Positions 1 through 8,958 of a DNA stretch of 64,000 nt are shown here, piece after piece (the first letter of the stretch is position 1; every line of letters begins with the position of its first letter). The notes beneath the pieces were generated by a model. It had not been told where the DNA came from and ran no database searches. It saw only the letters and a program-made list of their open reading frames with translations. The DNA comes from Actinernus sp. WN-2022. Its lineage: Eukaryota; Cnidaria; Anthozoa; Actiniaria; Actinernidae. The position numbers and the translations under genes are program-made. The stretch is taken from NCBI GenBank assembly GCA_030867875.1, contig JAOWCC010001634.1:101783321-101847320 (forward strand), written 5' to 3'.

Positions 1-1
1 A

Positions 2-397
2 AATGGTGCGCGCGTACTTGCCTGGGGGGAAAATGTTCTGGGTCAGGTACAGCACGGAAATGTTGTGGTGGTGCGAGCCTTTGGTGAACAGGTCCACCAC
101 CCGCTCGTCCTTGGAGCCTTCTTTCATCAAATCGTCCAGGATCAAGAGGCCCGGCTTGCCGCGAAAGGGGGCGTACGGATCGTCGGGAAGCCCCGCCACA
201 AATTTCACCCCCAATTGTTTTTGCATGGCTGTGAAACGGGATTGCCAGGCGCTGCCATAGCAGTACACGATCGTGAGGGGTGGTTGGGTGAAATGGGATT
301 TCACATGGTGCAGGAATCTTTCGGTGAACACCGTTTTCCCCGATTGACTCTGACCCGTGATCAAGATATTGCAGGGCGCTTGGAAACGGACATCCAT
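2..397 (-). CDS. FtsK/HerA-type genome-packaging ATPase (N-terminal part)
   Basis: This is the N-terminal 132 residues of the virion DNA-packaging ATPase of Polintons and adintoviruses; the rest lies beyond the window edge. The ATG at 395-397 is followed within 12 residues by a Walker A loop, GQSQSGKT (about residues 15-22). A Walker B strand, LLILDD, follows at about 90, and then VLYLTQN, the usual sensor-like strand and Gln of A32/FtsK-like ATPases. The family pumps genomic DNA into preformed capsids. It starts about 60 nt after the protease stop, past a double AATAAA, so it may be a separate transcript. Family assignment is firm; completeness cannot be judged. Confidence 0.85.
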   Translation of the reverse strand, partial: MDVRFQAPCNILITGQSQSGKTVFTERFLHHVKSHFTQPPLTIVYCYGSAWQSRFTAMQKQLGVKFVAGLPDDPYAPFRGKPGLLILDDLMKEGSKDERVVDLFTKGSHHHNISVLYLTQNIFPPGKYARTI

Positions 398-449
398 TGC
401 GCCTCACACCCTTCCCAAGAATAACAAGACATTGAGGTGGGGAACTTGT

Positions 450-460
450 TTTATTTTATT
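450..460 (-). terminator. Double AATAAA poly(A) signal at the end of the late block
   Basis: Two overlapping AATAAA hexamers on the minus strand overlap and follow the protease stop codon. They plausibly end the transcript covering the penton, pX, capsid and protease genes. Confidence 0.6.
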
Positions 461-989
461 TTTTAGTGTCTCTCAAACTGATAACACATTGATCGTGAAG
501 GTCTTGCTGCTGCCACCGCGCCACACTCCGGCGCTGGTACTGGCGCTGCCATGCTTGGAGGGCCCGGTCCCTGGTTGTCTTGGTCTTCCACCGCTGGAGA
601 TTCTGCAGGACCTCCGCCAGGGTCCGTCCGTGGGCTCGGCGCAGGAGGTAGTACAGGCAATAACTGCCGCACACGTTGGACTTGTTCCCTTGCAACATCA
701 CGTTGTTTTCCCTATGTTGGGCGTTCCCCTGCCGCACGTACTCTTGCAACCCGTAATAAGAGGCGGGAAAGCCATAACTGTCGAAGAATTCATTCAGGCC
801 TTGGCGCGGAAAATAAAAGGCCAACCAATGGGTGCCTGGTCCGTCGGCGTTGTCGGTATTGAGAATGAACGAGGCGGGGCGGGTCACGCGGCGGGGCCGT
901 AGGTCCATGGGAAACACGCCCCGAAACGAGGCGCGGAGCCACCAATCGTGACGGGCCAAGACCGCCAATTGCGACGTGTAGGTGGTCAT
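456..989 (-). CDS. Adenain-like cysteine protease
   Basis: This 177-residue protein is a Polinton/adintovirus maturation protease of the adenain (C5) family, expected to cleave capsid and core precursors during virion assembly. Catalytic residues appear in the family order: His54 in GTHWLAFYF, Asp70 in FFDSYG, Gln100 and Cys107 in NVCGSYC. Adenovirus proteases have the same His-acid-Gln-Cys order at similar spacing, with Glu often at the acid position; Asp is common in Polintons. The C-terminal third is basic and Gln/Arg-rich. The ATG follows the capsid stop after one nucleotide, which points to a shared transcript. The frame is intact. Confidence 0.88.
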   Translation of the reverse strand: MTTYTSQLAVLARHDWWLRASFRGVFPMDLRPRRVTRPASFILNTDNADGPGTHWLAFYFPRQGLNEFFDSYGFPASYYGLQEYVRQGNAQHRENNVMLQGNKSNVCGSYCLYYLLRRAHGRTLAEVLQNLQRWKTKTTRDRALQAWQRQYQRRSVARWQQQDLHDQCVISLRDTKK

Positions 990-990
990 C

Positions 991-2319
991 TTACAACTTT
1001 TTCACTTCTCGGCTGCTGTTGATTTCGTACGCGGCATCAAACTCGCAGTTCACGTACACGGATAGGGTCTCGGCGACGCCTGCTGCAAACTGAAGCCGGA
1101 TGCCCAACGTCCCGTACTGTTGTATGTTCATGTGCGAGGCGCTGCCACTGCCGTCCGGGGTGAAGTCAAAACACAGGATGGCGTAGCCCTTGTCCCAATC
1201 GGTCCGGGTAACATCAATCCCATGGTTGGCGTTCATGGCGCCTTGGGACAGGAACAAGGTATTGTAACCGTCCAGGGTTTTCCCAGTCGCAAATTCGAGG
1301 CGGGAGAAGGGGGTGGGTGTGCCGTCGATCGTGACCGTCGCGCGGGTCATCCCGAACCTTTGGAAATGGAAGGGGTTCTTTTTCAGAGCCCCCAAACTGT
1401 TCGCACTCCCCATCAAGGCAAGTCGCATGCGTCGGGGGATGCGTCCGCCCAGGAAATCCGTTTTCTCAAAGGTAGTGTCCCCCAGGGAAATGGTGAACAT
1501 CCGTTCTTCTTCGCTGTTGTAAGGGTAGAGGACGGGCTGGGACACGAGTTTCACTTCGACGCTCTTCATGAAGTCCTTGTTGCAGACACTGACGCGGCGG
1601 AAGAAAGTGACCCGCTTCAGCACGATTTTGGCGGCGGCCGCTTCCGCCGCCGCACTGTCCCCCATGAGGGCGAAGGCGTTGCTGGCGGGGGTGAGGCGGA
1701 ATTCTAGGGGCACTCCGTTGAGGAGTAGTTTGTTGGTGAATGCTGCGTCAATGTAAAACATCCCGGTCAGTTCCACCACGTTGCTGTCCTTGACGTAAGC
1801 CGCCCGCGTAGTAAACCCTACGTTGTCCCCGGCGATGTCGAAAGCATCCATGGAACCGGCTACGTCTTTGTAGTACAACCCCGAGGTCAGGTAGGATTTC
1901 TTGGCGTCTGGAGAATAGTTGAGCAGGGTGCTGAGGTAGGCTTTGTAGGGGTAGGTTTTGGTGCTCATGGTCATCCATTCCCCGTTCAAGGCCATGTCTA
2001 TTTGCGACCAGAGGGAATGAAACCAATTGTTGACGGGTCCCAAGTTCAAATCGGCCGTTAAATTCCCGCCGTTGGCTTTCACGAGGTTGGCCGTCACCTT
2101 GAAGTAACTTCTAGGCAGCAGGGTGTAATAGGGACTGGCCGGGAGGTAAAATTCCACGGGCGACCCGGGCAAGAGGGCCGATTTGGGAGCGTGCTCCGAC
2201 CAATAGCCTCGTTCTTCAACCGCTTGGGCCAATTCCTTGCCGAAAAAATCCAAATGAGTGTTGTAACCGCCCAACATGTTGGGCAGGGGCGGTTTGCCCA
2301 TGCCTGCGACCGTAGTCAT
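991..2319 (-). CDS. Double jelly-roll major capsid protein (Polinton PY / adintovirus hexon)
   Basis: This 442-residue protein matches the Polinton major capsid family. The N-terminal block has LDFFGKEL and the conserved core reads NNWFHSLWSQIDMALNG at about residues 100-116, followed by YPYKAYLSTLLNY and LYYKDVAG. The HSLxSQxD core with a YxYxAYLxTLL follow-up is the signature I know from animal Polinton capsid genes, many annotated as F54H12.2-like. The family forms trimeric capsomers of an icosahedral shell. I choose the ATG at 2317-2319, five nucleotides after the upstream stop, over a possible TTG start at 2328. An Ala-rich stretch lies near residues 225-235. The frame is intact. Confidence 0.83.
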   Translation of the reverse strand: MTTVAGMGKPPLPNMLGGYNTHLDFFGKELAQAVEERGYWSEHAPKSALLPGSPVEFYLPASPYYTLLPRSYFKVTANLVKANGGNLTADLNLGPVNNWFHSLWSQIDMALNGEWMTMSTKTYPYKAYLSTLLNYSPDAKKSYLTSGLYYKDVAGSMDAFDIAGDNVGFTTRAAYVKDSNVVELTGMFYIDAAFTNKLLLNGVPLEFRLTPASNAFALMGDSAAAEAAAAKIVLKRVTFFRRVSVCNKDFMKSVEVKLVSQPVLYPYNSEEERMFTISLGDTTFEKTDFLGGRIPRRMRLALMGSANSLGALKKNPFHFQRFGMTRATVTIDGTPTPFSRLEFATGKTLDGYNTLFLSQGAMNANHGIDVTRTDWDKGYAILCFDFTPDGSGSASHMNIQQYGTLGIRLQFAAGVAETLSVYVNCEFDAAYEINSSREVKKL

Positions 2320-2324
2320 GGTGT

Positions 2325-2963
2325 TCAATAATCAACGTCAAAGATATCTCTCGCAACACGTGCACGCTTGACGGCCTTCGAAGGAATGAGAGGGAGAGCC
2401 TGTTTTTTCTTTCTTTTATTCTTGTTGGCGGTGGGCCGTGCCACGGGCCGTGCCGGCTTCTTCGTCTTTTTCTTTTTAGGCGCCACCCCGGCTATCTTTT
2501 CTAGGCCTTGGATCAACTTTTTACTGGTTTTCTTGCCGAGCACACGGGCCGCCCCTTGACTCGTGTCCTTCACGATTTGCTTCACCACCCTCTTGCCAAA
2601 TTTCTTTTTCAGATGAGCGAGAATCTTTTGTCCACCTTTTTTAGCCACCGCTCCCGCGACGGTACCGGCCAGCGCTTTGCCCGCCATGGCGGCCAAAGGG
2701 GCTAGCGCTAAGGGCAAGAGCCCACCCTTTTGATTCTTGACCGGTCCGTAACCGCCGAGTTCATTCCAACGGATAGGGATGAGTCCCCCGCCGCCTTGCT
2801 GACCCCGGCCCCCCTGGAAGACAGGAATGTAGGTGGGCGTGCGTTGAGGGCTGGAGGCGTGGGCGGGGAGCGCATGGAACACAGGTATCGAAGACCCTCC
2901 GCCAACCACGTCCCCCATAGATGGCACCGGTGCCATAGTCCCCGTAGACGGTCCATAATTCAT
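2325..2963 (-). CDS. Basic core protein, adenovirus pX/pVI-like
   Basis: This 212-residue protein has a Gly/Pro-rich N-terminus, a hydrophobic small-residue segment near residues 80-110 (LALAPLAAMAGKALAGTV), then a strongly basic half with Lys runs (KKKKTKKPARPVARP). Adintoviruses encode similar proteins between penton and hexon, compared with adenovirus pX (DNA-condensing) and pVI (membrane-lytic); this one combines both features. DNA condensation and possible membrane activity are inferred from composition only. Its ATG overlaps the penton stop codon (ATGA), and its own stop is five nucleotides before the capsid ATG. Confidence 0.6.
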   Translation of the reverse strand: MNYGPSTGTMAPVPSMGDVVGGGSSIPVFHALPAHASSPQRTPTYIPVFQGGRGQQGGGGLIPIRWNELGGYGPVKNQKGGLLPLALAPLAAMAGKALAGTVAGAVAKKGGQKILAHLKKKFGKRVVKQIVKDTSQGAARVLGKKTSKKLIQGLEKIAGVAPKKKKTKKPARPVARPTANKNKRKKKQALPLIPSKAVKRARVARDIFDVDY

Positions 2964-4294
2964 CCTTTCCTTTTCAGAGTGCGCTTCACAAATTCCAATG
3001 TCGCCACCACGGTCGCTGCTGAGGTGAATGAGATGCGTTGGCCGGACTCGTCGGTTATAAGGATTTCCAGCGTGTCAAACACCGTTTTGGCGAGCGGAAA
3101 GTACCGCATGACCGGAAAGTCTCGTTCCACCACCTTGTTGTAAGGGACCTGGGCCGCCACGACCCTCAGCAAGGGCGCTTTCACATCCCCCACGATATGC
3201 GGCTCAATCAGATCGCAGTACACGTACAAACTGCGCACGGGTTGGTGTTTAAAATCGCGGTTGAGCAGGTAAGGTTTGGTCGTTGAGAATTTCAGGCCGG
3301 AATAATAGGTGGACCAACACTCGGGTTGGTAGCCTATCAGAGGTGTTTTCTTTTCCTTCTCGTTCTCCGAAAATATTTGGGGCGTGTGCCCGTCGCCAAA
3401 CCCCAACAGCTTGGCCAGCCAAGGGCTCACAGCAAAATAGCTCCCCTTATCGTTGATTTTAAGGGACAGGTATACTCTCCCATCGACATCTTTGGAGTCC
3501 CACAACCAGGACACGGGAGGGATGTCGTTCGGGGAAATGGCCACTTCGATAGCTTTGGCATTCCCATAGTTCCCTGGGGCCAACACAACGGTCGAATGGA
3601 TCTTGTAATGCCCGGGAAACAAGGTGGCGCCTGTTCCCGTGGACGAGGGGCTCATGTAGTATACGGTCCGATCTTTCTCCGAAATCGAGGCGGGGACCAT
3701 GATGGCTTTGTCCGCGATCAACACCCCGGTATGGGTCCCTAAGATACTGGACATCAACGGGGTGTTGGGGCCTGGTTTTTTCAGTAGGCCCGCGGGATGC
3801 GAGGTGGCCTTTTTGGGATCGTTCTCCAAACCGATCATGTAGGCCAGTGGAGGGGGTAGGGCTAAAATGTACCCGTCCGTCACGGTTTGTTTCAATTCCA
3901 GGGTGGTCTTGGCCAATTGTTTATCGGGAGATTTCACCCGGACGTTAAATGTTTTGAGGATCGCTTGGAACCCTCCTTGCACCAAAGCCCGACGCATAGC
4001 GTGGACCAGTTCTGTGACCGTTTCGAAATGCTGGGAAGCAAAGGTGAGGGTGATCGAGGTCTCTTCTTCTTGGCGAAGTTTTTCTTGGATCATCGTAAAT
4101 TGGCGATCTTGCTCTTTGGGGAACAATTCATCCCAGGCTCGTGGAAATTGTAGGTGGCAGAGCGCCATTTCCCACCGTCGGTCCAAGACCATCATCTCCG
4201 GTAGACGGATACGAAAATGGGATCCTGTGTTATTGGGAAAGGTAGCCCGGCTGGCCACGCTAGGCAATGTCATCCAGATGCGGTCGGGGTCCAT
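2960..4294 (-). CDS. Penton/minor capsid protein (Polinton PX-like)
   Basis: This 444-residue protein corresponds to the Polinton minor capsid (penton base) that fills the five-fold vertices. N-terminal strands include FRIRLPEMMVLDRRWEMAL. The C-terminal jelly-roll portion has YVYCDLIEPHIVGD, APLLRVV, then TVFDTLEILITDESG and a final beta strand, the pattern typical of PX proteins. A central region of about 280 residues is absent from the shorter paralogue just upstream. The ATG lies inside the last 25 nt of that paralogue, and the stop overlaps the next ATG. The frame is intact. Confidence 0.78.
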   Translation of the reverse strand: MDPDRIWMTLPSVASRATFPNNTGSHFRIRLPEMMVLDRRWEMALCHLQFPRAWDELFPKEQDRQFTMIQEKLRQEEETSITLTFASQHFETVTELVHAMRRALVQGGFQAILKTFNVRVKSPDKQLAKTTLELKQTVTDGYILALPPPLAYMIGLENDPKKATSHPAGLLKKPGPNTPLMSSILGTHTGVLIADKAIMVPASISEKDRTVYYMSPSSTGTGATLFPGHYKIHSTVVLAPGNYGNAKAIEVAISPNDIPPVSWLWDSKDVDGRVYLSLKINDKGSYFAVSPWLAKLLGFGDGHTPQIFSENEKEKKTPLIGYQPECWSTYYSGLKFSTTKPYLLNRDFKHQPVRSLYVYCDLIEPHIVGDVKAPLLRVVAAQVPYNKVVERDFPVMRYFPLAKTVFDTLEILITDESGQRISFTSAATVVATLEFVKRTLKRKG

Positions 4295-4716
4295 GCTTTC
4301 CGGAAATGGAGGGTCGCTTCCACCTTAGAGGTTTGTGGAAATGAAACAAGTTTCCCGTGCTCGTCGGTTATAAGGATTTCGAAATCCTCAAACACCGTCT
4401 TGGCCAGCCGCCTGTAGAACAGGGGGGAAAAGTTGCGTTCTTGGACCGTGCCGTTTTCGTCGCTGGTCCCTGAAAAAAGGACTCTCAACAAGGGGGCTTT
4501 CGTATCCCCCACAATACTGGGTTCCACCAAATCACAGTAAAGCGTCTTCTTCTTCGGGGGCCTGGGGAAGACCAGTTGCGTGACCGCCATTTCCCAGTCC
4601 GAAGACAACTCGTACATTTGCGGGAGATGGATACGGAACCGGGACGGGACATTGGTGTAGACGGTGGTACTCGTCCCGTTGGTGATGGTAATGTAAAATT
4701 CCTCTACCTCCTGCAT
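4270..4716 (-). CDS. Miniature penton-like paralogue
   Basis: This 148-residue protein from the ATG at 4714-4716 reproduces both ends of the adjacent penton and lacks its middle. FRIHLPQMYELSSDWEMAV matches the penton N-terminus; YCDLVEPSIVGD, APLLRVLF and FEILITDEHGKLVSF match the C-terminal jelly roll. It keeps the single jelly-roll strands and drops an insertion of roughly 280 residues. It is probably first in the late transcript, since no gene lies between it and the integrase poly(A) signal. It could be an alternative vertex or cement protein, or a by-product of duplication, but the frame is open and diverged. The role is inference. Confidence 0.65.
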   Translation of the reverse strand: MQEVEEFYITITNGTSTTVYTNVPSRFRIHLPQMYELSSDWEMAVTQLVFPRPPKKKTLYCDLVEPSIVGDTKAPLLRVLFSGTSDENGTVQERNFSPLFYRRLAKTVFEDFEILITDEHGKLVSFPQTSKVEATLHFRKAWTPTASG

Positions 4717-4783
4717 CCTCTCTCTCTCTCTCTTTCTCTCCACTCAAACACAAATGAATCAGGCAAGCGGGACAACAAACTCT

Positions 4784-4789
4784 TTTATT
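4784..4789 (-). terminator. AATAAA poly(A) signal after the integrase gene
   Basis: The minus-strand AATAAA lies 8 nt beyond the integrase stop codon, between it and the late gene block. Confidence 0.55.
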
Positions 4790-4796
4790 TCTTTTT

Positions 4797-5921
4797 TCAC
4801 CCGTACATTTGGGTCTGGAGCTGAGTGACCGGGACCCAGCTGTTAAATTTAGTGGGGTACCCTTCCCATTTCACAAAGACTTCTTCCTGGTTCTTCTTCT
4901 TGCCGGGGCGGCGTTGCAACACCTTTTCGATGATAAAGAGGCTTTCTTTTCCTACGGCCACCGGTGTCATCTCGCTTTCGTAAAACGTTCCCCGCAACCC
5001 CTCCCCGCTCAGGTCCTCCAACCGGTAGACGGGAGGGGTGCGGTAGTCCAACCGTTTTATCACCGTGAACACTTCCTCCGACCAGTTGGCCAGATAGCTT
5101 TTTTCAAAATGACCTTTGGTCTTGCTAATCCGTACCGTGTCGCCGGGACGGTACAGCGGTTTCTTCGGTTTCCTCTTTAGCGGCGTCGGCTGCTTTTCCC
5201 GGTACAAGACGGCCCGCACCTCGTGGCCGTTGAAGGGCGTGACGGTGATGGGGGCACGTCGAATGCTACTGTGGACGGCTCGGTTGTACCCGAGCACCAA
5301 TTGAGGGAGGACTTTCCAATACTCTTTCTTCCCGGTGGCCGTGAAATATTTGTACATGCGTCCCTTGAGCGTCCGGTTGAATCGCTCGGCAATCTGGGCT
5401 TTGGTTTCGTTGTACGTGACGAAAAAGGCCACGTCATTCTTTTTTAAAAAGGCCTGGAACTTGCGGTTGGTAAATTCTGTCCCGGCATCGGTCTGCAACC
5501 GCAACGGTTTCCGTTCGCGGAACACTTGGGTAAAGGCGCGCACCAATTCCTCTCCCGTCTTGTTCTTCAGGGGGACCGCCCACGCGTACTTGGACAGCAC
5601 ATCGATGATGGTCAAAATGTGTTTATAGCCCTTGTTGAAGGTGCTCGTGGCTTGCATGTCCACCAGATCCGCCTGCCACTGCTCATCGAGGGCCAGCACG
5701 CGCACGCGCCCTCGCAGAATTTTTTTTCGAAAAGGGTGGTGCAACGTAAAGGTCAATTGGTTTTTCAGCCACGCTAAAGTGGTGGTGCGCGTCACCCCCA
5801 CTTCGCTAGCCGCTTTCACCAGACGGGCAGCACCCCCAAAGGCAGCAGGGCTGCTGGGGTCGTAATACAACGCCTCGAGCAGCGCGGAAGGATTCTTTTT
5901 CTTCTCCTTCTTGCGCCCCAT
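4797..5921 (-). CDS. Retroviral-type integrase with C-terminal chromodomain
   Basis: This 374-residue protein from the ATG at 5919-5921 inserts the linear element into host DNA. A basic N-terminus and a helical zinc-binding-like region precede the RNase H-fold core. The catalytic triad is Asp85 (WQADLVDM), Asp145 (LQTDAGTEF) and Glu179 (QIAERFNRT). An SH3-like segment follows (YRPGDTVRISK), and the last 50 residues form a chromodomain (FIIEKVL, VFVKWEGYP, NSWVP). Chromodomains on integrases bind methylated histone tails and bias insertion toward particular chromatin. The frame is intact. A possible TATAAG box lies on the minus strand near 6077-6083, about 160 nt upstream. Confidence 0.9.
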   Translation of the reverse strand: MGRKKEKKKNPSALLEALYYDPSSPAAFGGAARLVKAASEVGVTRTTTLAWLKNQLTFTLHHPFRKKILRGRVRVLALDEQWQADLVDMQATSTFNKGYKHILTIIDVLSKYAWAVPLKNKTGEELVRAFTQVFRERKPLRLQTDAGTEFTNRKFQAFLKKNDVAFFVTYNETKAQIAERFNRTLKGRMYKYFTATGKKEYWKVLPQLVLGYNRAVHSSIRRAPITVTPFNGHEVRAVLYREKQPTPLKRKPKKPLYRPGDTVRISKTKGHFEKSYLANWSEEVFTVIKRLDYRTPPVYRLEDLSGEGLRGTFYESEMTPVAVGKESLFIIEKVLQRRPGKKKNQEEVFVKWEGYPTKFNSWVPVTQLQTQMYG

Positions 5922-6131
5922 AATCCTCAAAATGAGAGCCCTGAATAATAACGTTTCCTCCGCAACACGCCAAGAGACAACGGACACGTTTCAAAATGCC
6001 GTGGCACTTGAGGGACGGACCTCCTCCTCCGCCGCAGGGCATTCTGTACTCTCCCCGAGTCTAGCGCGCGGTACCTCCCTTATACTTTTTTCCCCTAGAA
6101 AAGACAGACACCATCTTTTTTTCCCTGGACA

Positions 6132-6137
6132 TTTTAT
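6132..6137 (-). terminator. AATAAA poly(A) signal after the 931-residue gene
   Basis: The minus-strand AATAAA sits about 25 nt beyond the stop codon of the large unknown gene, so that gene probably has its own transcript. Confidence 0.55.
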
Positions 6138-6162
6138 TGTTTTGTTTTTTACAGAAAAAAAA

Positions 6163-8958
6163 CTAGAAGTCGAAGCTAAGAGGGCACACGGGGACATCGT
6201 CTTCGATGGCTTCTTGAGTCGTGGCGTGCTTGCTCTCGAACGAAACCGTCCTCCCGCTGTCTTCATACAGTTTGTAGGTGTAGGTCGGGGGGTTGGTGAA
6301 CACGACAGCCTCTTGCTGGATCACGCAGATCCCTTGGTCTACATCCAAGTGGACCTTCCTCAAGGCCTTCGTCAATAGCTCTCGCGCAAAGTTAGGGCCC
6401 CGCTTCTTGTCTTGTCCCTCCGCCTCGAAGAGACCCCACGCAAAACTGTGGGCCACCGTGTTGAGGTAAGGGAAGAGCCCGTCCGTCATGGGGGTCGTCG
6501 ACTCGCACACCAGGGCTTTCATGGTTTCCTCGGGGTACGTGTCGTGAATGCCTGTGACGTAATGCATCCCAAAACGCCTCACTTTGTCGTAGAGGGGATT
6601 GTCCATATCCGAGATCCTCCGTTTCCGGAACAGGTGGGTGATCAGGGTGGCGACCAACTCATCCTGCAAAACGAAGTAGGTGCCTTGAATACGCGCCTTG
6701 TAGTTCGTTTCCAGGATCTCTAGCCAAACGCGCCTCCCTGGTTTTGTGGCCATGATCAAGTCGTCCAGGCTAGCCTTGCTGCCTTGGGTCATCGCGAAAT
6801 GCGGGTCAAAATCATTGACCCCGCGCTTCTGCAGCATATGGAAGGTCAACCGGTCCACAAAGTACCGCACCGCCGTCACGAACCACGACAGAATTTCTTT
6901 GGGCCTCTTCAACTCCCTCTTCTCGTCCATCCTCTCGTCGTACGCCTCCTGTTCTTCCAACCTCTTGTCTCTCTTGGCTCTCTTTGCACTCTTTGTAGCG
7001 TCGTCCTCTTCTTCTTCTTCCTCCTCCATGGCTTCGCTGTTCAACATCATCCTCCTATACCCTGCCCTCTGCTTGGTCTCTTCATCTTCTTTTCGATCGT
7101 CGGAGAATTCATTATCTCCCTCCACTTTATACTTCGCTAGGGCTGTGATCAAGTGATCCCTCAAGACAAGGCAGGATTTCCTCGCGGGGGTCAGCCGGTC
7201 CACCTCATACGTCACAGGAAGGACACATGCACGCACTTTACGACGGTTCAGGCTCGTGGTGACCATAGAATGGCTGAGGTGGTAGGCCAAGCGGTACAGC
7301 CGATCGTTTTGCCAGGAGCGGGTTCGCCTTCCCTGGACGTAGTGATACAACTCAAACTCCGAATAGTCATAGAGTTGGTACAACAGCATGGTGGTGCAGT
7401 GGTCCCAGATAGGCAACAGAATATCATACTCTTCGTTCAGGATTTTGGTCGTGACGTGGGGGCATAAGTCCTTGAGTGTTTTCTCGTGATGCTTCCTCAC
7501 CTGGGTCTGGCATTCGTCAAAACTCAGACCGAGGTTATGGGTGTCGTTCCAGTGCAGGGTGGCCCGGCTGTACCGTTCACACAAATGGTAGTACAGGTAA
7601 GCGAGGAAGTGCTGATACTCTACTATGATGGCGCGCTCTCTCTTGTACCGGGTTTCTTGCACTGGGTAGTAGGGGTCCGGGAGTAGTTCGCCAAAGCTTT
7701 TGTCGAAATGGGACTGGCACGCCGACTCTATCCTCATGTAGCGGGAAGAGATGATTCTACGGACCACCCTCATCTCCGCATCGTAGGATTCGGCGTGGTA
7801 CCAATACCTGTCGTTACGGTCGTCTTGGGTACGGCTGCGGTACAAGCAACCCTGCTCTCCCCAGACCAGGTCTTCACACATTCGCGTCTCGCACAACTCG
7901 GCCAATGTCAGCTTCAGGCTCTCCTTCAGGGGAAACCAGCGGAACAAGAAGTTCGTCATCTCCCTCAGGAAATTGTTACGCAAGGAGCAACTGGACCATT
8001 TGGCGCCCACTCCCAGATGGTGGCACACGGACGCCTCGTTCATGTAGTTGAATTCCTTCATGACCATCTCGTACATCATCGCATACAGCGCCTCCCGATC
8101 TTCGTAGTACACATCTATGCTGAGCCAGTAATGCACGCACCCCGCCAGCATGTGTTGCAGTTCCTTCAAATACCGCACCTCCAGCAACTTCTTCACGACA
8201 GAAAACTCCTTCTTCACCACGTCGTCTAACTTCTGTCGGTCCCACATCTCTCTCTCGCTCATCAGGTCTTCATAGAATTTGGCCAAGAGGGCCCGGCACA
8301 CACTCCTCATGTCCTCCTTGTACTTGAACACGAGTACTTTGTCGTCGTCGTATTTGAACAACCACGCGTCCTCCTCGTTGTAGCCACGCGGAGGAATCTT
8401 CAAGGTCAAGGCTTTGCGTTTGCCCTCCCGTTGGGCCACTTGCTGCACCCTCTGAAAACAATCCCCGTTCGCGTAGGAGACCACCGCCATGTACAGGGAG
8501 GCCAACGTGACGTGCATTGGACTCATGGGAGGGAGGTCGGTATGCCTCGTCTCGGTGTTCATGAAGCGTATCTTCTGCAGAAATCCTCCAAACAATTGGG
8601 CCATGTCGTCCGTCCCCTTTTCCCACAGTTTGCCTTGCCACGTTTGCAAAATGACATACGCTTGGTCGGTTGTGAGTTGTTTCAGGCTGGCCATCACCTC
8701 GTCCCTCATCTCTAGCGTGACGGGTAACGCACACATCTGCCCAAAATAGGGCAGGAATTCGTTCAGGTGTTCCGGCGAAAAACCTTGGCGAGCTTTCTCC
8801 CAATTCTCGGCGAATCCCTCTTTCGGCCGAATTATTTTCCATTGCGAAATGTCGGCGGTCACCAAAGCCACGTACAAATGCTGGGTCAATGCTTTAAATT
8901 GTTCACGGCTCGCTTTCTCCACTTCGTCTACCGATAGAAATTTCATCGTGTTGATCAT
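6163..8958 (-). CDS. Large helical protein of unknown function
   Basis: This 931-residue protein runs from the ATG at 8956-8958; a second ATG four codons later is also possible. I do not recognise it. It is mostly helical and rich in Tyr, Trp and charged residues, with no signal peptide or clear membrane segment. Near residues 640-665 an unbroken Glu/Asp run is followed by a bipartite-type basic segment (KSAKRAKRDKR), a plausible nuclear localisation signal. A coiled-coil-like charged stretch follows. It is the gene nearest the terminus and sits behind the CCAAT/CRE control region, a position that suits an early or regulatory product. Alternatives are a replication accessory or terminal protein. 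The frame is intact over 2.8 kb. Confidence 0.75.
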   Translation of the reverse strand: MINTMKFLSVDEVEKASREQFKALTQHLYVALVTADISQWKIIRPKEGFAENWEKARQGFSPEHLNEFLPYFGQMCALPVTLEMRDEVMASLKQLTTDQAYVILQTWQGKLWEKGTDDMAQLFGGFLQKIRFMNTETRHTDLPPMSPMHVTLASLYMAVVSYANGDCFQRVQQVAQREGKRKALTLKIPPRGYNEEDAWLFKYDDDKVLVFKYKEDMRSVCRALLAKFYEDLMSEREMWDRQKLDDVVKKEFSVVKKLLEVRYLKELQHMLAGCVHYWLSIDVYYEDREALYAMMYEMVMKEFNYMNEASVCHHLGVGAKWSSCSLRNNFLREMTNFLFRWFPLKESLKLTLAELCETRMCEDLVWGEQGCLYRSRTQDDRNDRYWYHAESYDAEMRVVRRIISSRYMRIESACQSHFDKSFGELLPDPYYPVQETRYKRERAIIVEYQHFLAYLYYHLCERYSRATLHWNDTHNLGLSFDECQTQVRKHHEKTLKDLCPHVTTKILNEEYDILLPIWDHCTTMLLYQLYDYSEFELYHYVQGRRTRSWQNDRLYRLAYHLSHSMVTTSLNRRKVRACVLPVTYEVDRLTPARKSCLVLRDHLITALAKYKVEGDNEFSDDRKEDEETKQRAGYRRMMLNSEAMEEEEEEEDDATKSAKRAKRDKRLEEQEAYDERMDEKRELKRPKEILSWFVTAVRYFVDRLTFHMLQKRGVNDFDPHFAMTQGSKASLDDLIMATKPGRRVWLEILETNYKARIQGTYFVLQDELVATLITHLFRKRRISDMDNPLYDKVRRFGMHYVTGIHDTYPEETMKALVCESTTPMTDGLFPYLNTVAHSFAWGLFEAEGQDKKRGPNFARELLTKALRKVHLDVDQGICVIQQEAVVFTNPPTYTYKLYEDSGRTVSFESKHATTQEAIEDDVPVCPLSFDF

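Noticed and set aside
3..424. Plus-strand ORFs over the ATPase and other antisense ORFs in 1-9000
   Set aside because: They are shadows of GC-rich minus-strand genes with recognisable catalytic motifs.
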